Source of the DNA: Actinomadura chibensis NBRC 106107
GTDB taxonomy: Bacteria > Actinomycetota > Actinomycetes > Streptosporangiales > Streptosporangiaceae
Assembly: GCF_001552135.1 (NCBI RefSeq)
Contig: NZ_BCQP01000024.1
Span: 62,001-126,000, forward strand
Length of the DNA: 64,000 nucleotides
Reading direction: 5' to 3'
The translations under genes and the position numbers were made by a program. The notes under the pieces were generated by a model. That model saw only the letters and a program-made list of their open reading frames with translations, ran no database searches and was not told the DNA's origin. Below are positions 14,001 through 38,800 of this stretch, one piece after another; position 1 is the first letter of the stretch; each line of letters begins with the position of its first letter.

Positions 14001-15546
14001 CCACGACCGCGCGGTGCTCGAACCCCGTCCGTGCCGTGACCAGCGAGAACCCGACGTCCCCCGGCAGTGGCTCCGGCCGCTCTCCGAGGAAGTCGAGCAG
14101 CCGCGCGGCCTGGGCGGGCACCGCGTCCCGGTTCCGCGCCGAGATCACCCACGGGACCACACCCGCCTCGGGCGAATCCGAACGCGGCTCCTCCTCCGCC
14201 AATGGGGCCTGCTCGACGATCACATGCGCGTTCGTCCCGCTGATCCCGAACGACGAGATCCCGGCTCGCCGCGGGCGTTCCCCGTCCGGCCATTCGCGCG
14301 CCTCGGTGAGCAGTTCGACGCGTCCCGCCGACCAATCCACGTGCGGGGTCGGTTCATCCACATGCAGGGTCTTGGGCAGCACCCCATGCCGCATCGCCTG
14401 AACCATCTTGATGATTCCCGCGACACCCGCAGCCGCCTGCGTATGGCCGATGTTCGACTTGATCGACCCCAGCCACAACGGACGCCCCTCCGGACGCCCC
14501 TGGCCATAAGTCGCGAGCAATGCCTGCGCCTCGATCGGGTCGCCGAGGTTCGTTCCCGTGCCGTGCGCTTCGACCGCGTCGACCTCGCCGGTTCCGAGCC
14601 CGGCGCTCGCCAACGCCTGGCCGATCACCCGCTGCTGCGACGGCCCGTTCGGCGCCGTCAGGCCATTCGAGGCCCCATCCTGATTAACCGCCGAACCACG
14701 TACCACCGCCAAAACCGGATGCCCAAGACGCCGAGCGTCGGAAAGACGCTCGACCAACAACATCCCCGCACCCTCACCCCACGACGTCCCATCCGCCGAC
14801 GCGGCGAACGACTTCGCGCGGCCGTCCTGGGCGAGGCCCCGCTCCAGGCTGAATTCGATGAACGTCCTCGGCGTGGCCATGACGGTCACGCCCCCGGCGA
14901 GCGCCAGCGAGCATTCCCCGGAGCGCAGCGCCTGCACCGCCAGGTGCAGCGCCACCAGCGACGACGAACACGCCGTGTCCACCGTGACGGCGGGGCCTTC
15001 GAGTCCCAGCGTGTAGGCGACCCGGCCGGAGACGATGCTGCCGTTGCTGGAGCTGTCCCCGTAGTCGTGGTACATCACCCCGGCGAACACGCCGGTCCGC
15101 TCGCCGTGCAGGGACGACGGGTCGATCCCCGCCCGCTCAAGCGCCTCCCACGACACCTCCAGCAGGAGCCGCTGCTGCGGGTCCATCGCCAGCGCCTCGC
15201 GTGGGCTGATCTTGAAGAAGGCCGGGTCGAACTCCGCCGCGTCGTGCAGGAACCCGCCGGTCCGGACGTAGCTCTTGCCGGGCGTGCCGGGCTCGGGGTC
15301 GTAGACGCGCGCGGTGTCCCAGCCCCGGTCGGCGGGGAACTCCGACACCGCGTCCACGCCGCCCGCGACGAGCCGCCACAGGTCCTCGGGCGAGGCGACG
15401 CCGCCCGGATACCGGCAGGCCATGCCGACGATCGCGACGGGTTCGGTGGCGGCGGCCTCAAGCGCGGCGCTGTGCCGCCGCAGCCGCTCGTTCTCCACCA
15501 GCGAGTCGCGGAGCGCTTCGATGATCTCTTCGACGGACGCGTCCAC
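5053..15546 (-). CDS. Modular type I PKS with two complete modules (PKS B)
   Basis: A 3497-aa bimodular synthase, each module KS-AT-DH-KR-ACP. Docking coil at 1-33. Module B1: KS Cys about 191, AT HAFH 737, DH 925, KR 1355-1502, ACP Ser about 1665. Module B2: KS Cys about 1887, AT 2436, DH 2625, KR 3052-3197, ACP Ser about 3364. The C-terminal tail (3415-3497) ends in ELFAVLDEELGIS, a standard PKS docking helix. The frame is open to 15894, but the GTG at 15546 is chosen: it has a GGAGG six bases upstream, gives the docking start DASVEEIIEAL, and lies two bases after the stop of the upstream hydrolase, so the pair is probably translationally coupled. The KR of B1 reads VDN where the B-type LDD motif is expected. 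No loading domain is present, so B is an extender protein. Confidence 0.97.
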   Translation of the reverse strand: MDASVEEIIEALRDSLVENERLRRHSAALEAAATEPVAIVGMACRYPGGVASPEDLWRLVAGGVDAVSEFPADRGWDTARVYDPEPGTPGKSYVRTGGFLHDAAEFDPAFFKISPREALAMDPQQRLLLEVSWEALERAGIDPSSLHGERTGVFAGVMYHDYGDSSSNGSIVSGRVAYTLGLEGPAVTVDTACSSSLVALHLAVQALRSGECSLALAGGVTVMATPRTFIEFSLERGLAQDGRAKSFAASADGTSWGEGAGMLLVERLSDARRLGHPVLAVVRGSAVNQDGASNGLTAPNGPSQQRVIGQALASAGLGTGEVDAVEAHGTGTNLGDPIEAQALLATYGQGRPEGRPLWLGSIKSNIGHTQAAAGVAGIIKMVQAMRHGVLPKTLHVDEPTPHVDWSAGRVELLTEAREWPDGERPRRAGISSFGISGTNAHVIVEQAPLAEEEPRSDSPEAGVVPWVISARNRDAVPAQAARLLDFLGERPEPLPGDVGFSLVTARTGFEHRAVVVGGNHEELLAGLRRLASGESRPPVRSDGKTAFLFSGQGSQRVGMGRELYAAFPVFAESFDAVCGELDKHLDRPLKDVVWSESELLNQTVFTQTGLFAVEVALFRLLESWGVRPDFLAGHSIGELAAAYVAGMFSLEDAAKLVAARGRLMQALPSGGAMAAVQATEDEVVPLLDSAAVGVAAVNGPESVVVSGAEDAVTKLVEHFAGLGRKTTRLRVSHAFHSPLMDPMLDGFRQVAESITFKAPSMPVLGVQAEAGYWVRHVREAVRFHDAVTDLRDQGVTRFLEIGPDGVLTAMVRGDSDAEVVVPVLRRERPEARELLTALGQVHAHGLDVDWRAVFAGRAARVVELPTYAFQRQRYWLDSSTRDGDVTSAGLEAVDHPLLGAVVVAPDSGGAVLTGRLSAESQPWLTDHEVLGTVLLPGAAFVELAIRAGDEVGCDALRELALGAPLVLPERGGVAVQIVVGEADASGDRPVSIYSRPENDPSDQEWKRHATGVLGNGADIAPVELSEWPPPGAAPVNLDDAYQRLHDGGYAYGPAFQGLRAAWRRGDDLYTEAALPEQARADAERFGLHPALLDASMHAELLDVERPDGATQLPFEWSGVKLHASGAAALRVHTRLGRDGGPTAMTVADENGRAVLSVESLASRTVSPEQLTAAGGTSDSLLKVEWSPRPIDEPQGETSLAVLGSDRCGLSVDVPVFADLAGVAAGGVPDVVVWSPSAAGDGVLADVRAAAFSALGVVQEWLGDERFAASRLVVVLRDAGLALAPVRGLVRAAQAENPGRVVLVDLDDAPESANALAHVAVSGDEPEVAIRGGQVGVSRLVRTRPSEPFRWDTSGTVLVTGGTGGLGALVARHLVSVHGVRRLVLTSRRGLDAPGAAELRAELAGLGAEVSVVACDVSDRQAVSDLLDGIAVEHPLTGVVHAAGVVDNGLIGSLSPERVDAVFGPKVDGAWHLHELTRGLDLSAFVLFSSAGGMVLAAGQGNYAAANVFLDALAEHRRSLGLVATSMAFGLWDTGDFADPDGVDAERMRRLGLPPLSTDEALALFDASLGADHPVVVPLRLDRAVLRTRGDDVPALLRDLSGGGPTRVVRARADSSMQDRLADMDSAERVAVLLDLVRAQVAAVLGHASADAVEPSRAFRDLGFDSLSAVELRNALRAETGLRLPATLVFDYPTAQAVAEYLEDELSGTTSGPIVTSNSAKVDDDPIVIVGMACRYPGGVASPEDLWRLVEGGVDAVSGFPVDRGWDVEGLFDPVPGRAGKSVAREGGFLYDAADFDADFFGVSPREAADTDPQQRLLLEASWEAFERAGIDPSSLRGSATGVFAGLMYHDYALGDLDSASTSGGSLVSGRVAYTLGLEGPAVTVDTACSSSLVALHWAAQALRSGECSLALAGGVTVMSTPGMFVEFSRQRGLAADGRCKSFSASADGAGWAEGVGVLVVERLSDARRNGHPVLAIVRGSAVNQDGASNGLTAPNGPSQQRVIRQALANAGLGVADVDAVEAHGTGTVLGDPIEAQAVIATYGQDRPADRPLWLGSIKSNMGHAQAAAGIAGIIKMVQAMRHGKLPKTLHVDEPSPHVDWSAGAVELLTEAREWPQNGHPRRAGVSSFGISGTNVHVIIEQAEEAEAAPSESPSSPGIVPWTVSGKSVDGLCDQAQKLRSHLLSHPELNPIDVGFSLASDRALLERRAVVLAGDGESALDALAALAAGKPHPDVVVGTVPAAPGSTALLFSGQGAQRLGMGRELYETFPVFADALDTVCAELDKHLDRSLKDVIWSDPELLDQTAFTQTGLFAVEVALFRLLESWGVRPDFLAGHSIGELAAAHVAGMFSLEDAAKLVAARGRLMQALPSGGAMAAIQATEGEIVPLLDPAVVGVAAVNGPDSAVVSGTEEAVTQMIDHFTELGRKTTRLRVSHAFHSPLMDPMLDDFRQIAQSITYQPPAIPILGAQPDAEYWVRHVREAVRFHDTLTRLHDNGVTRFLEIGPDGVLTAMASAEESVSVAALRRDRPETATLLTALAHLHVTGTTIDWPALFTHRGAHRVELPTYAFQRTRYWTHAPTIAGDASSLGQASAEHPLLAAVVASPDSDGVVLTGRLSPATRPWLADHEMFGAVVFPASGFMELAVRAGDEVGCDVVDTLTIDAPLSLPTDGGIDVQVVVGAPDDSGRRTVSIHSRWDGGPWTRNASGTLTSDAETPATDPVAAWPPAGATELDLDDVYERLFGRGHAYGPFFQGLRAAWRRDDDLFAEVALPAESEPGTETDRFGIHPALLDAATQLQSLTHDDGPRMPSAWTRFTLHATGAKALRVRLSPTGEEQDGMSLLATDGTGSPVLSARSVASSPIRLDQLGAARAEYLDSLFRIEWSPITPATAPGEMSWARWEELGDEIPDVVVLEPETGEGADAVHATAHRTLEALQTWMADERFLESDLLVLTRGAVSVRGEDVTNLAAAAIWGLVRTAQLEHPGTIVLADLDAAATDTTDATVSALMAAREPELVVRGDVAYGTRLARVPRRATPSDPATPTLATGGTVLITGGTGMAGRLVARHLVAEHGVRHLLLAGRRGLAAEGAAEFRDELAALGASVAVAACDVADRDSAAELLAGIDPAHPLSGIVHAAGVVDDGALGSLTPDRLDAVFRPKVDAAWNLHELTRDLGLDLDAFVLFSSNSGVFGNGGQGNYAAANTFLDALAAHRRANGLAGQSLAWGLWADASEMTSGLGEVDRRRMAEAGMIPMTGAEAMGLLDAAAGADEPVLIPVRLDERVAAQADPAVLPWKLRTLFRGTARRTVRAGRDAAADLTRRLAGLPGPERERELLGLVRERVAVVLRRGSAGEVEPDRAFRELGFDSLTALELRNALSAATGLRLPATLLFDHPTARAVAQEIGTSIGPREEDPSRLVLAEADRLETALSAPGLTAADLPDGAHARITARLEALLRAWQDRHERHDGAAAPDDAGRARDLDSASDSELFAVLDEELGIS
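5345..10374 (-). other. PKS module B2: KS-AT(malonyl)-DH-KR-ACP
   Basis: KS Cys near 9884, AT HAFH near 8238, DH motif HEMFGAVVFP near 7670 with LLDAATQ, KR TGGTGMAG near 6390 with VDD and GNYAAAN near 5955, ACP GFDSL near 5455. The KS N-terminal part (DFFGVSPREAADTDPQQR) belongs to a different subtype from the neighbouring modules. Confidence 0.9.
8183..8256 (-). repeat. 74-bp block identical to 25566-25639 (AT of modules B2 and C2)
   Basis: All 74 bases match across the HAFH-coding part of the AT domains. Similarity continues beyond both ends with few differences. Confidence 0.85.
10440..15441 (-). other. PKS module B1: KS-AT(malonyl)-DH-KR-ACP
   Basis: KS Cys near 14972, AT HAFH near 13335, DH motif HEVLGTVLLP near 12770 with [17 protein letters not shown] near 11480 and Tyr near 11040, ACP GFDSL near 10552. 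The KR stereo motif is VDN, not LDD, so product geometry is less certain than in the other modules. The KS and AT contain a block rich in A/C-ending codons shared with module D3. Confidence 0.9.
14741..14817 (-). repeat. 77-bp block identical to 37416-37492 (KS of modules B1 and D3)
   Basis: By direct comparison all 77 bases match 37416-37492, inside the KS-coding region. The block is rich in A- and C-ending synonymous codons compared with flanking modules. Identity at silent positions between genes 22 kb apart points to recent recombination or gene conversion. Confidence 0.85.
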
Positions 15547-15548
15547 GG

Positions 15549-16454
15549 TCAGCCTCCGACCTCGTCCAGGAACTCCGCCAGCACGTCGGTGAAGCGCGCG
15601 GGCTCCTCCAGGTGCGGCACGTGGCTCGACTCCTCGAAGATCACCCACCGCCGGACGTCCGGGATCAGTTCCGCGTAGGGGCGCACGGTGGCGGGCGTCG
15701 CCTCGTCGTGCCGCCCCGAGAGCAGCATCGTGGGGACCGCGACGCGCGGCAGGCGGTCCTCCACCGTCCAGTCCCGCAGGGTTCCGATCACGTGGAACTC
15801 CGACGGGCCGTTCATCGTGCCGTAGACCGTGGAGTCGTTCTGGATTTCCATGAGCGACGCGACGAGATCGCGCGGCCACGGCCGCGTCCGGCACAAATGT
15901 TTCTCATAGAAGATCTGCATGGCCTGCATGTATTCCGGGCTGTCGGTCGTTCCGGCGGCCTCGTGTTCGGCGAGGGTGTCGTTTACCCCGGGCGGGAGCG
16001 CCTCCCGCAGCGCCTTCATTTCCCGCCGCCACAGCGGATAGGAAGCGGGCGAATTCGCGATGACGAGTGCGCGCAGCCCGGCGGGCCGGGTCGCGGCGTG
16101 TTCGGCCGCCAGCAATCCGCCCCACGACTGCCCGTAGAGGATGTAGTCGTCGGCGATTCCGAGCGCGTTCAGCAGGTTGTCGAGCTCGTCGAGGAACAGC
16201 CGCACGGTCCAGAATTCCGGGCCCCGGTCGGGCAGCCGCGTGGACCCGCCGTTGCCGAGCTGGTCGTAGTGCACTACGGGCCGTCCGCGCTCGCTGAGCG
16301 AGGCGAGGTTCAGCAGGTAGTCGTGGGTGCTGCCGGGCCCGCCGTGGACGACCACGAGCGGCGGGCGGCCGGCCCCGAGGTCCCCCGTGACGCGGTACCA
16401 GGTCCCGTGTTCGCCGAAGGGCGCTATTCCCTTGGCACTGGGCGCCAATGACAC
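15549..16454 (-). CDS. VinJ-like alpha/beta hydrolase (proline iminopeptidase family, S33) in the PKS operon
   Basis: A 301-aa alpha/beta hydrolase. Visible: oxyanion-hole motif VVVHGGPGS, nucleophile elbow GQSWGG, acid in SGRHDEATP, and His in EESSHVPHLEEP, the full triad of the proline iminopeptidase / amino-acid amidase family. In vicenistatin-type macrolactam pathways the VinJ member removes a terminal aminoacyl cap from the amino-starter polyketide before cyclisation. Its position inside the PKS operon, two bases before PKS B, argues for that role here over housekeeping peptidase activity. The GTG at 16454 is chosen for the G-rich ribosome-binding site just upstream. Alternatives are an editing or type II thioesterase-like hydrolase. 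The family is certain; the de-capping role is inferred from context. Confidence 0.85.
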   Translation of the reverse strand: MSLAPSAKGIAPFGEHGTWYRVTGDLGAGRPPLVVVHGGPGSTHDYLLNLASLSERGRPVVHYDQLGNGGSTRLPDRGPEFWTVRLFLDELDNLLNALGIADDYILYGQSWGGLLAAEHAATRPAGLRALVIANSPASYPLWRREMKALREALPPGVNDTLAEHEAAGTTDSPEYMQAMQIFYEKHLCRTRPWPRDLVASLMEIQNDSTVYGTMNGPSEFHVIGTLRDWTVEDRLPRVAVPTMLLSGRHDEATPATVRPYAELIPDVRRWVIFEESSHVPHLEEPARFTDVLAEFLDEVGG

Positions 16455-16615
16455 CTGGTCCCCCCAATTCGGCTCGTGCGGGCCGGTGAATTCCCCGCCG
16501 CGGGACGGTCCCCTGACCGGCGGCAGTCCACCTCGACACTAGTGGCGGACGGCTCGGGGAAAGCCCCCTGAGCCACCCCCTCCACCCCCCTATTCGCCGC
16601 GCGCCGGGACGGGGT
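16455..16615 (-). other. 161-bp spacer between PKS C and the hydrolase gene
   Basis: The only sizeable gap between PKS C and PKS A. On the minus strand it holds three long G-runs followed by a GC-rich hairpin (16553-16572), then the G-rich ribosome-binding site of the hydrolase. It may separate two transcription units or attenuate read-through. I see no convincing -35/-10 pair. Confidence 0.5.
16553..16572 (-). terminator. Candidate hairpin 3' of PKS C, no T-tract
   Basis: CTCGGGG (16553-16559) pairs with a CCCC run and GAG (to 16572), with one bulged T and a short AAAG-type loop. It lies about 44 bases past the PKS C stop. It lacks a U-run, so it could be a weak intrinsic terminator, a processing site or chance in GC-rich DNA. 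Confidence 0.3.
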
Positions 16616-32890
<16,275 letters not shown>

Positions 32891-32896
32891 CGTCGT

Positions 32897-35800
32897 TCAC
32901 TCTTCCCGCGTCGTGTCGTCGAGGGTCGCGCCGTCGAGCGCCATGCTGATCAGGCTTTCGGCGTCCATCGCATCGATCGAGTCCCGCTCCGCGCCGCCGT
33001 CCGCGGCCTCGCCGCGGCCGGTCGCGCCGGCGAGTTCGAGGAGGCTGTCCAGCAGGCCCGCGTCCCGCAGGCGGCTCAGCGGAACGGCCCGCAGCAGGCC
33101 GCGGACCGCCTCCTCGTCGGAATCGCCGCCGTCCTTTTCCGGAACCATTTCGGCGGCGATGTGGGCGGCGAGGACGCGGGCGTTCGGATAGTCGAACACC
33201 AGCGTCGCCGGGAGGCGCAGCCCGGTTACCGCATTCAGGCTGTTGCGGAGTTCGACGGCGCTGAGGGAGTCGAATCCGAGCTCCTTGAAGGCTCGTTCCG
33301 GTTCGATCGCGCCCTGCCCGCCGTGCCCGAGGACGGCCGCCGCGTGCCCGCGGACGACCTCCAGCAGCGCGTCCTCCCGCTCCGCCGGGGCGAACCCGGC
33401 GAGGCGCCGCGCCAGCGCCTCGGCCGCGCCCGCGTCGGCGTCGACGACCCGCCGGGCCGTCCTGCCGATCAGTCCCCTGAACAGGTGGTGCGGCTCGCCG
33501 TCCGCCGCGGCGAGCGCCTTGAGGTCGAGGTGGATCGGCACGAGGACGGGGGCGCCGAGCGCGGTCGCCGTGTCGAGCAGCGCCAGCCCTTCCTCGACGT
33601 CCATTCCGTCCACGCCGGATCGGGCCGTGCGCTGGGCGCCGGAACCGTCCGCGCCGTCCGCCATCCCGGCGCCGCCCGTGATCCAGGGGCCCCAGGCGAG
33701 CGACTGGGCGGGCAGGCCGTTCGCCCGGCGGTGGACGGCGAGTGCGTCCAGGAAGGTGTTCGCGGCGGCGTAGTTGCCCTGGCCGGGAGTGCCGAGCACA
33801 CCGGCGGCGGAGGAGAAGAGCACGAACGCCGCCAGGTCCATGTCGCGGGTCAGCTCGTGCAGGTTCCAGGCGGCGTCCACCTTGGGGCGGAGGACGCCGT
33901 CGAGCCGTTCGGGCGTCAGCGAGGCGATCACGCCGTCGTCCAGGACTCCCGCCACGTGGACGACGCCCGACAGGGAGCGCCCCTCCAGCAGGGCGGCCAC
34001 CGCGTCGCGGTCGGCCATGTCGCACGCCGCCAGCTCAACGCTCGCGCCCAGCTCGGACAACTCGTCGCGCAACTCCGCCGCCCCCGGCGCGTCCGCGCCA
34101 CGGCGACTGGTCAGCAGCAGACTCCGCACACCGCGCTCGGCCACCAGATGCCGCGCCACCACCGCGCCCAACGCACCCAGCGCACCGGTCACCAGGACCG
34201 TCCCGTCGGCGGGGAGGGGCCTCGGCTCCGCTGGTTGGGCGGACACGCGCGCGAGCCGCATGGCGAACGCCGTGTCCCCGCGGATCGCCACCTGCGGCTC
34301 CTTGGCGCCCATCGCGGCGGTCATGTTGTGCGGGTCGTCGAGGTCGGCCAGGACGATCCGTCCCGGGTCCTCCGACTGCGCCGACCTGACCAGGCCCCAC
34401 ACGGCCGCGCCCGCGAGGTCGGTCACGTCCTCGCCGTCCACGGACACCGCGCCGGACGTCGCGACCATCAGGGTGGACGCGGCGAACCGGCCCTCGCCCA
34501 GCCACGCTTGGAGCGCGGCCAGCACTTCCCGCGCGGAGCGGTGGACGGCGGCGGCGTCCGTCCCACTCGGCACGGTGAGGACGACGACGTCCGGAACCGG
34601 ATCGGCGTCGCCCAACTCGTCCCACCGCGCCCAGGTCGGATCGCTGGAGGAGGCGAGCGGGATCGGCGACCATTCCGGCTGGAACAGCGATTCGTGGAAG
34701 CCTGGACCGCTCGCGGCCGACAACTGCTCCGCCGAGACCTCCCGCAGCGCGAGCGATCCGACGGCCGCGACGGGACGTCCGGCCACGTCGGCGACCTGCA
34801 AGGACACGGCCCCGCCCGGTGTCTGGACGATCCGCACCCGCAAGGAGGTCGCCCCCGTCGCGAACAGTTCCACGCCCGACCACGCGAAGGGCAGGGACGG
34901 GCCGTCACCGGCCGTTCCGCCCAGCGCGATCGCGTGCAGGCCCGCGTCCAGGAGGGCCGGGTGCAGCGCGAATCCGTCCGCGGTCTCCGTTCCGGGCAGG
35001 GCGACTTCGGCGAACAGTTCGTCGCCGCGCCGCCATGCCGCGGTGAGGCCCTGGAACACCGGTCCGTATTCCAGTCCCGCCATGGCCATGTCGGCGTAGA
35101 GGCCATCGGGTTCGAGGGGGACGGCGTCCACGGGCGGCCATTGCCGCAACTCGAATTCGGGCTCGGTTTCGGCGGCGGACATCTGCCCCGCCGCGTGACG
35201 CGTCCACGGCATTTCCGTGCCGGTGCGGGAATAGACGGTGACCGTGCGCCGGTCTTCCTGGTCCGCCGCACCGACGACGACCTGCACGAGCGTGTGACCG
35301 TCTGGGGGCAGGACGAGTGGCTGTTCGAGGGTGAGTTCGTCGATCCGGCCGCAGCCGACCTGGTCGCCCGCGCGGACGGCCAATTCCACGAATCCGGTGC
35401 CGGGGAAGAGCACCACCCCGCCAACGGCATGGTCGGCCAGCCAAGGTTGCGTGTGCACCGACAGGCGACCCGACAGCACCACTCCGTCGGACTCGGGCGA
35501 GGTCACCACCGCGCTGAGCAAGGGGTGATCCGCCGATCCCAGGCCCATCGACTCGGCGTCCCCACCGGCCTGCGGAGCCACCAGCCAGAACCGCTCGCGC
35601 TGGAACGCGTAGGTGGGGAGTTCGACCAGGCGGGCGGTGTGGTCGGCGAACATCGCGGGCCAGTCGACGTCCGTGCCGTACGCGTGGATTCGGCCCAGGG
35701 CCGTCAACAACTGCTTGGCTTCTGGACGATCCCGGCGGAGGACGGGCGCGACGACCGCATCCTCCACGCCGCCGCGCACCATCGCCGTCAGAACACCGTC

Positions 35801-38800
35801 CGGGCCGATCTCCAAGAACTGGGTCACACCCTGGTCGTGGAGATCGATAACGGCGTCATGGAATCGGACGGCTTCGCGGACGTGCCGCACCCAGTATTCG
35901 GCGTCCGGCTGCGCACCCAGGACGGGAATGGTGGGTTCGTTGAAGGTGATGGATTCGGCGACCTGACGGAAGTCGTCCAGCATCGGATCTATCAGCGGCG
36001 AATGGAACGCATGCGAGACCCGCAGCCGGGTCGTCTTGCGTCCCAGACCGGTGAAATGGTCGAGGACCCGGGTGACTTCATCTTCGGCACCGGAGACCAC
36101 GACCGACTCAGGCCCGTTCACCGCCGCGACGCCGACCCGCTCGTTCAGCAGGGGAAGGATCTCGTCCTCGGTCGCCTGGATCGCTGCCATCGCCCCACCA
36201 GGCGGCAGCGCCTGCATCAACCGACCCCGAGCCGCCACCAGCTTCGCGGCATCCTGCAACGAGAACATCCCAGCCACATGCGCAGCCGCCAACTCACCAA
36301 TCGAATGACCCGCCAAGAAATCGGGCCGAACACCCCACGACTCCAGAAGACGGAAGAGCGCCACCTCGACCGCGAACAAGCCCGTCTGAGTGAAGACGGT
36401 CTGGTTCAACAATTCAGGCTCGGACCAGACGACCTCCCTCAGCGCCCGATCCAGGAGATTGTCCAGTTCCCCGCACACCGCGTCGAACGACTCGGCGAAC
36501 GCAGGGAACGCGGCATACAACTCACGCCCCATCCCCACACGCTGCGAACCCTGACCCGAGAAAAGGAACGCCGTCCCGCCCAAAGCGGTCGCGCCGTACT
36601 CCACGTCAGGATGCGGTTCTCCCGCCGCGAGGGCCGCCAGCCCTTCCAGGGCGGAATCCCGGTCACCGGCCACGACAACGGCGCGGCGGTCCAAGACGGC
36701 ACGCGAAGTCGCCAGGGAGAAGGCCACGTCCACTGCGCGCAGTTCCGGCCGAGCGGCCAAGTGCGTGCGCAGTTTTTCTGCCTGGGCCCGAAGGCCCGGT
36801 TCGTCGCGTGCGGAGATCACCCAGGGGACGGTCGTCGGCTCGTCCGCCGCCGGGGCATCTGCTTCAGCCTCGACGGCCGTAGGCTCTTCGAGAATGACGT
36901 GCGCGTTCGTCCCGCTGATTCCGAACGACGAAATCCCGGCTCGGCGCGGATGACCGTTCTTCGCCCATTCCCGCGTCTCGGTCAGCAGCCGCACGTCTCC
37001 CGTCGACCAATCGACGTGCGGGGTCGGCTCGTCCACATGCAGCGTCTTGGGCAGCACCCCGTGCCGCATCGCCTGGACCATCTTGATGATCCCCGCGACA
37101 CCCGCAGCAGCCTGCGTGTGCCCGATGTTCGACTTGATCGCCCCCAGCCACAACGGCTGGTCCTCCGGACGGTCCTGGCCATAGGTCGCCAGCAACGCCT
37201 GCGCCTCGATCGGGTCGCCCAGCGTCGTCCCGGTGCCATGCGCCTCGACCGCGTCCACATCACCGACGCCCAACCCCGCATTGGCCAACGCCTGCCGGAT
37301 CACCCTCCGCTGCGACGGACCATTCGGCGCCGTCAACCCATTCGACGCACCATCCTGATTCACCGCCGAACCACGCACCACCGCCAACACCGGATGCCCA
37401 AGACGCCGAGCATCAGAAAGACGCTCGACCAACAACATCCCCGCACCCTCACCCCACGACGTCCCATCCGCCGACGCGGCGAACGACTTCGCACGGCCGT
37501 CGGGAGCCAGTCCGCGCTGCCGACTGAATTCGACGAAGGCCTCCGGCGACGCCATGACCGCGACGCCACCGGCCAAAGCCAGCGAGCATTCCCCCGACCG
37601 CAACGCCTGCGCCGCCCAATGCAAGGCAACCAACGACGACGAACACGCCGTGTCCACCGTCACGGCCGGGCCCTCGAACCCGAACGTGTAGGAGATCCGG
37701 CCCGAGGCGACGGCTCCGGAATTGCTGTTGTGCGCGTAGTCGTGGTACATGACCCCGGCGAATACACCGGTGGAACTCCCCCGCAGTGAAGAAGGGTCGA
37801 TCCCCGCCCGCTCAAGCGCCTCCCACGACACCTCCAGCAGCAACCGCTGCTGCGGGTCCATGATCCACGCCTCGTTCGGGCTGATGCCGAAGAATCCCGG
37901 ATCGAATTCCGCCGCGTCGTAGAGGAAGCCCCCCGCGTTCACATAGCTCGTATGCGGACGTCCCCCTTCGGGGTCGTAAAGGCGATCGACATTCCACCCG
38001 CGATCGGACGGGAAGGCCGAGATCCCGTCACGGCCGTCCAGGACCAGCTTCCACAGGCCGTCCGGTGTGGTGACGTCGCCGGGATACCGGCACGCCATTC
38101 CGATGATGGCGATCGGTTCGTCGTCCACCGGAGCGCGCGCCGCGACGACCGCACCCGCCGACGCCGACGACGAAGCGCCCATCACCTCATCGACCAGGTA
38201 CCGGGCCAGCACGACCGGCGTCGGATAGTCGAACACCAATGTCGCGGGCAGTCGCAGCCCGGTCACCTGGTTCAGCCGGTTGCGCTGCTCCACCGCCGAC
38301 AGCGAGTCGAAGCCCAGGTCGCGGAACGCGCGCTCGGGCTCGACCGTGCGCGGGTCGTCGTGTCCGAGCACCGACGCCGCGTGGGCGCGCACGATCTCCA
38401 GCATCGCCTGGAGCCGCTCCGCCTCCGGCAACGCGCCGAGCCGGGCCCGCAGCGCGCCCGCCGTGCCCGTGCCGCCCGTGCCCGCCTTCGCGGCCTGGCG
38501 CGGACGCCCGGCGAGGCCGCGCAGCATCGGCGGCAGCGCGTCACCGGCCGCGGCCAGCGCCGCCGGTTCCAACCCGATCGGGACGACCAGGGCGTCGTCG
38601 GCGCCCAGTGCCGCGTCGAACAGCGCGAGCCCCCGCTCCACGCTCAGCGGGCGCACCCCGGACCGGGCCATCCGCCTGATCTCGCCCTCCTCGAGCCGTC
38701 CGGACATCCCGGTGCCGGACGCCCACAGGCCCCACGCCAGCGACCGTCCGGGCAGCCCGTGCGCCCGGCGGTGCTGGACGAGCCCGTCCACGAACGCGTT

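Noticed and set aside
15547-15894. An N-terminal extension of PKS B across the end of the hydrolase gene
   Set aside because: The extra residues are Arg/Pro-rich without homology, and the docking motif starts at the GTG at 15546 with a GGAGG site.
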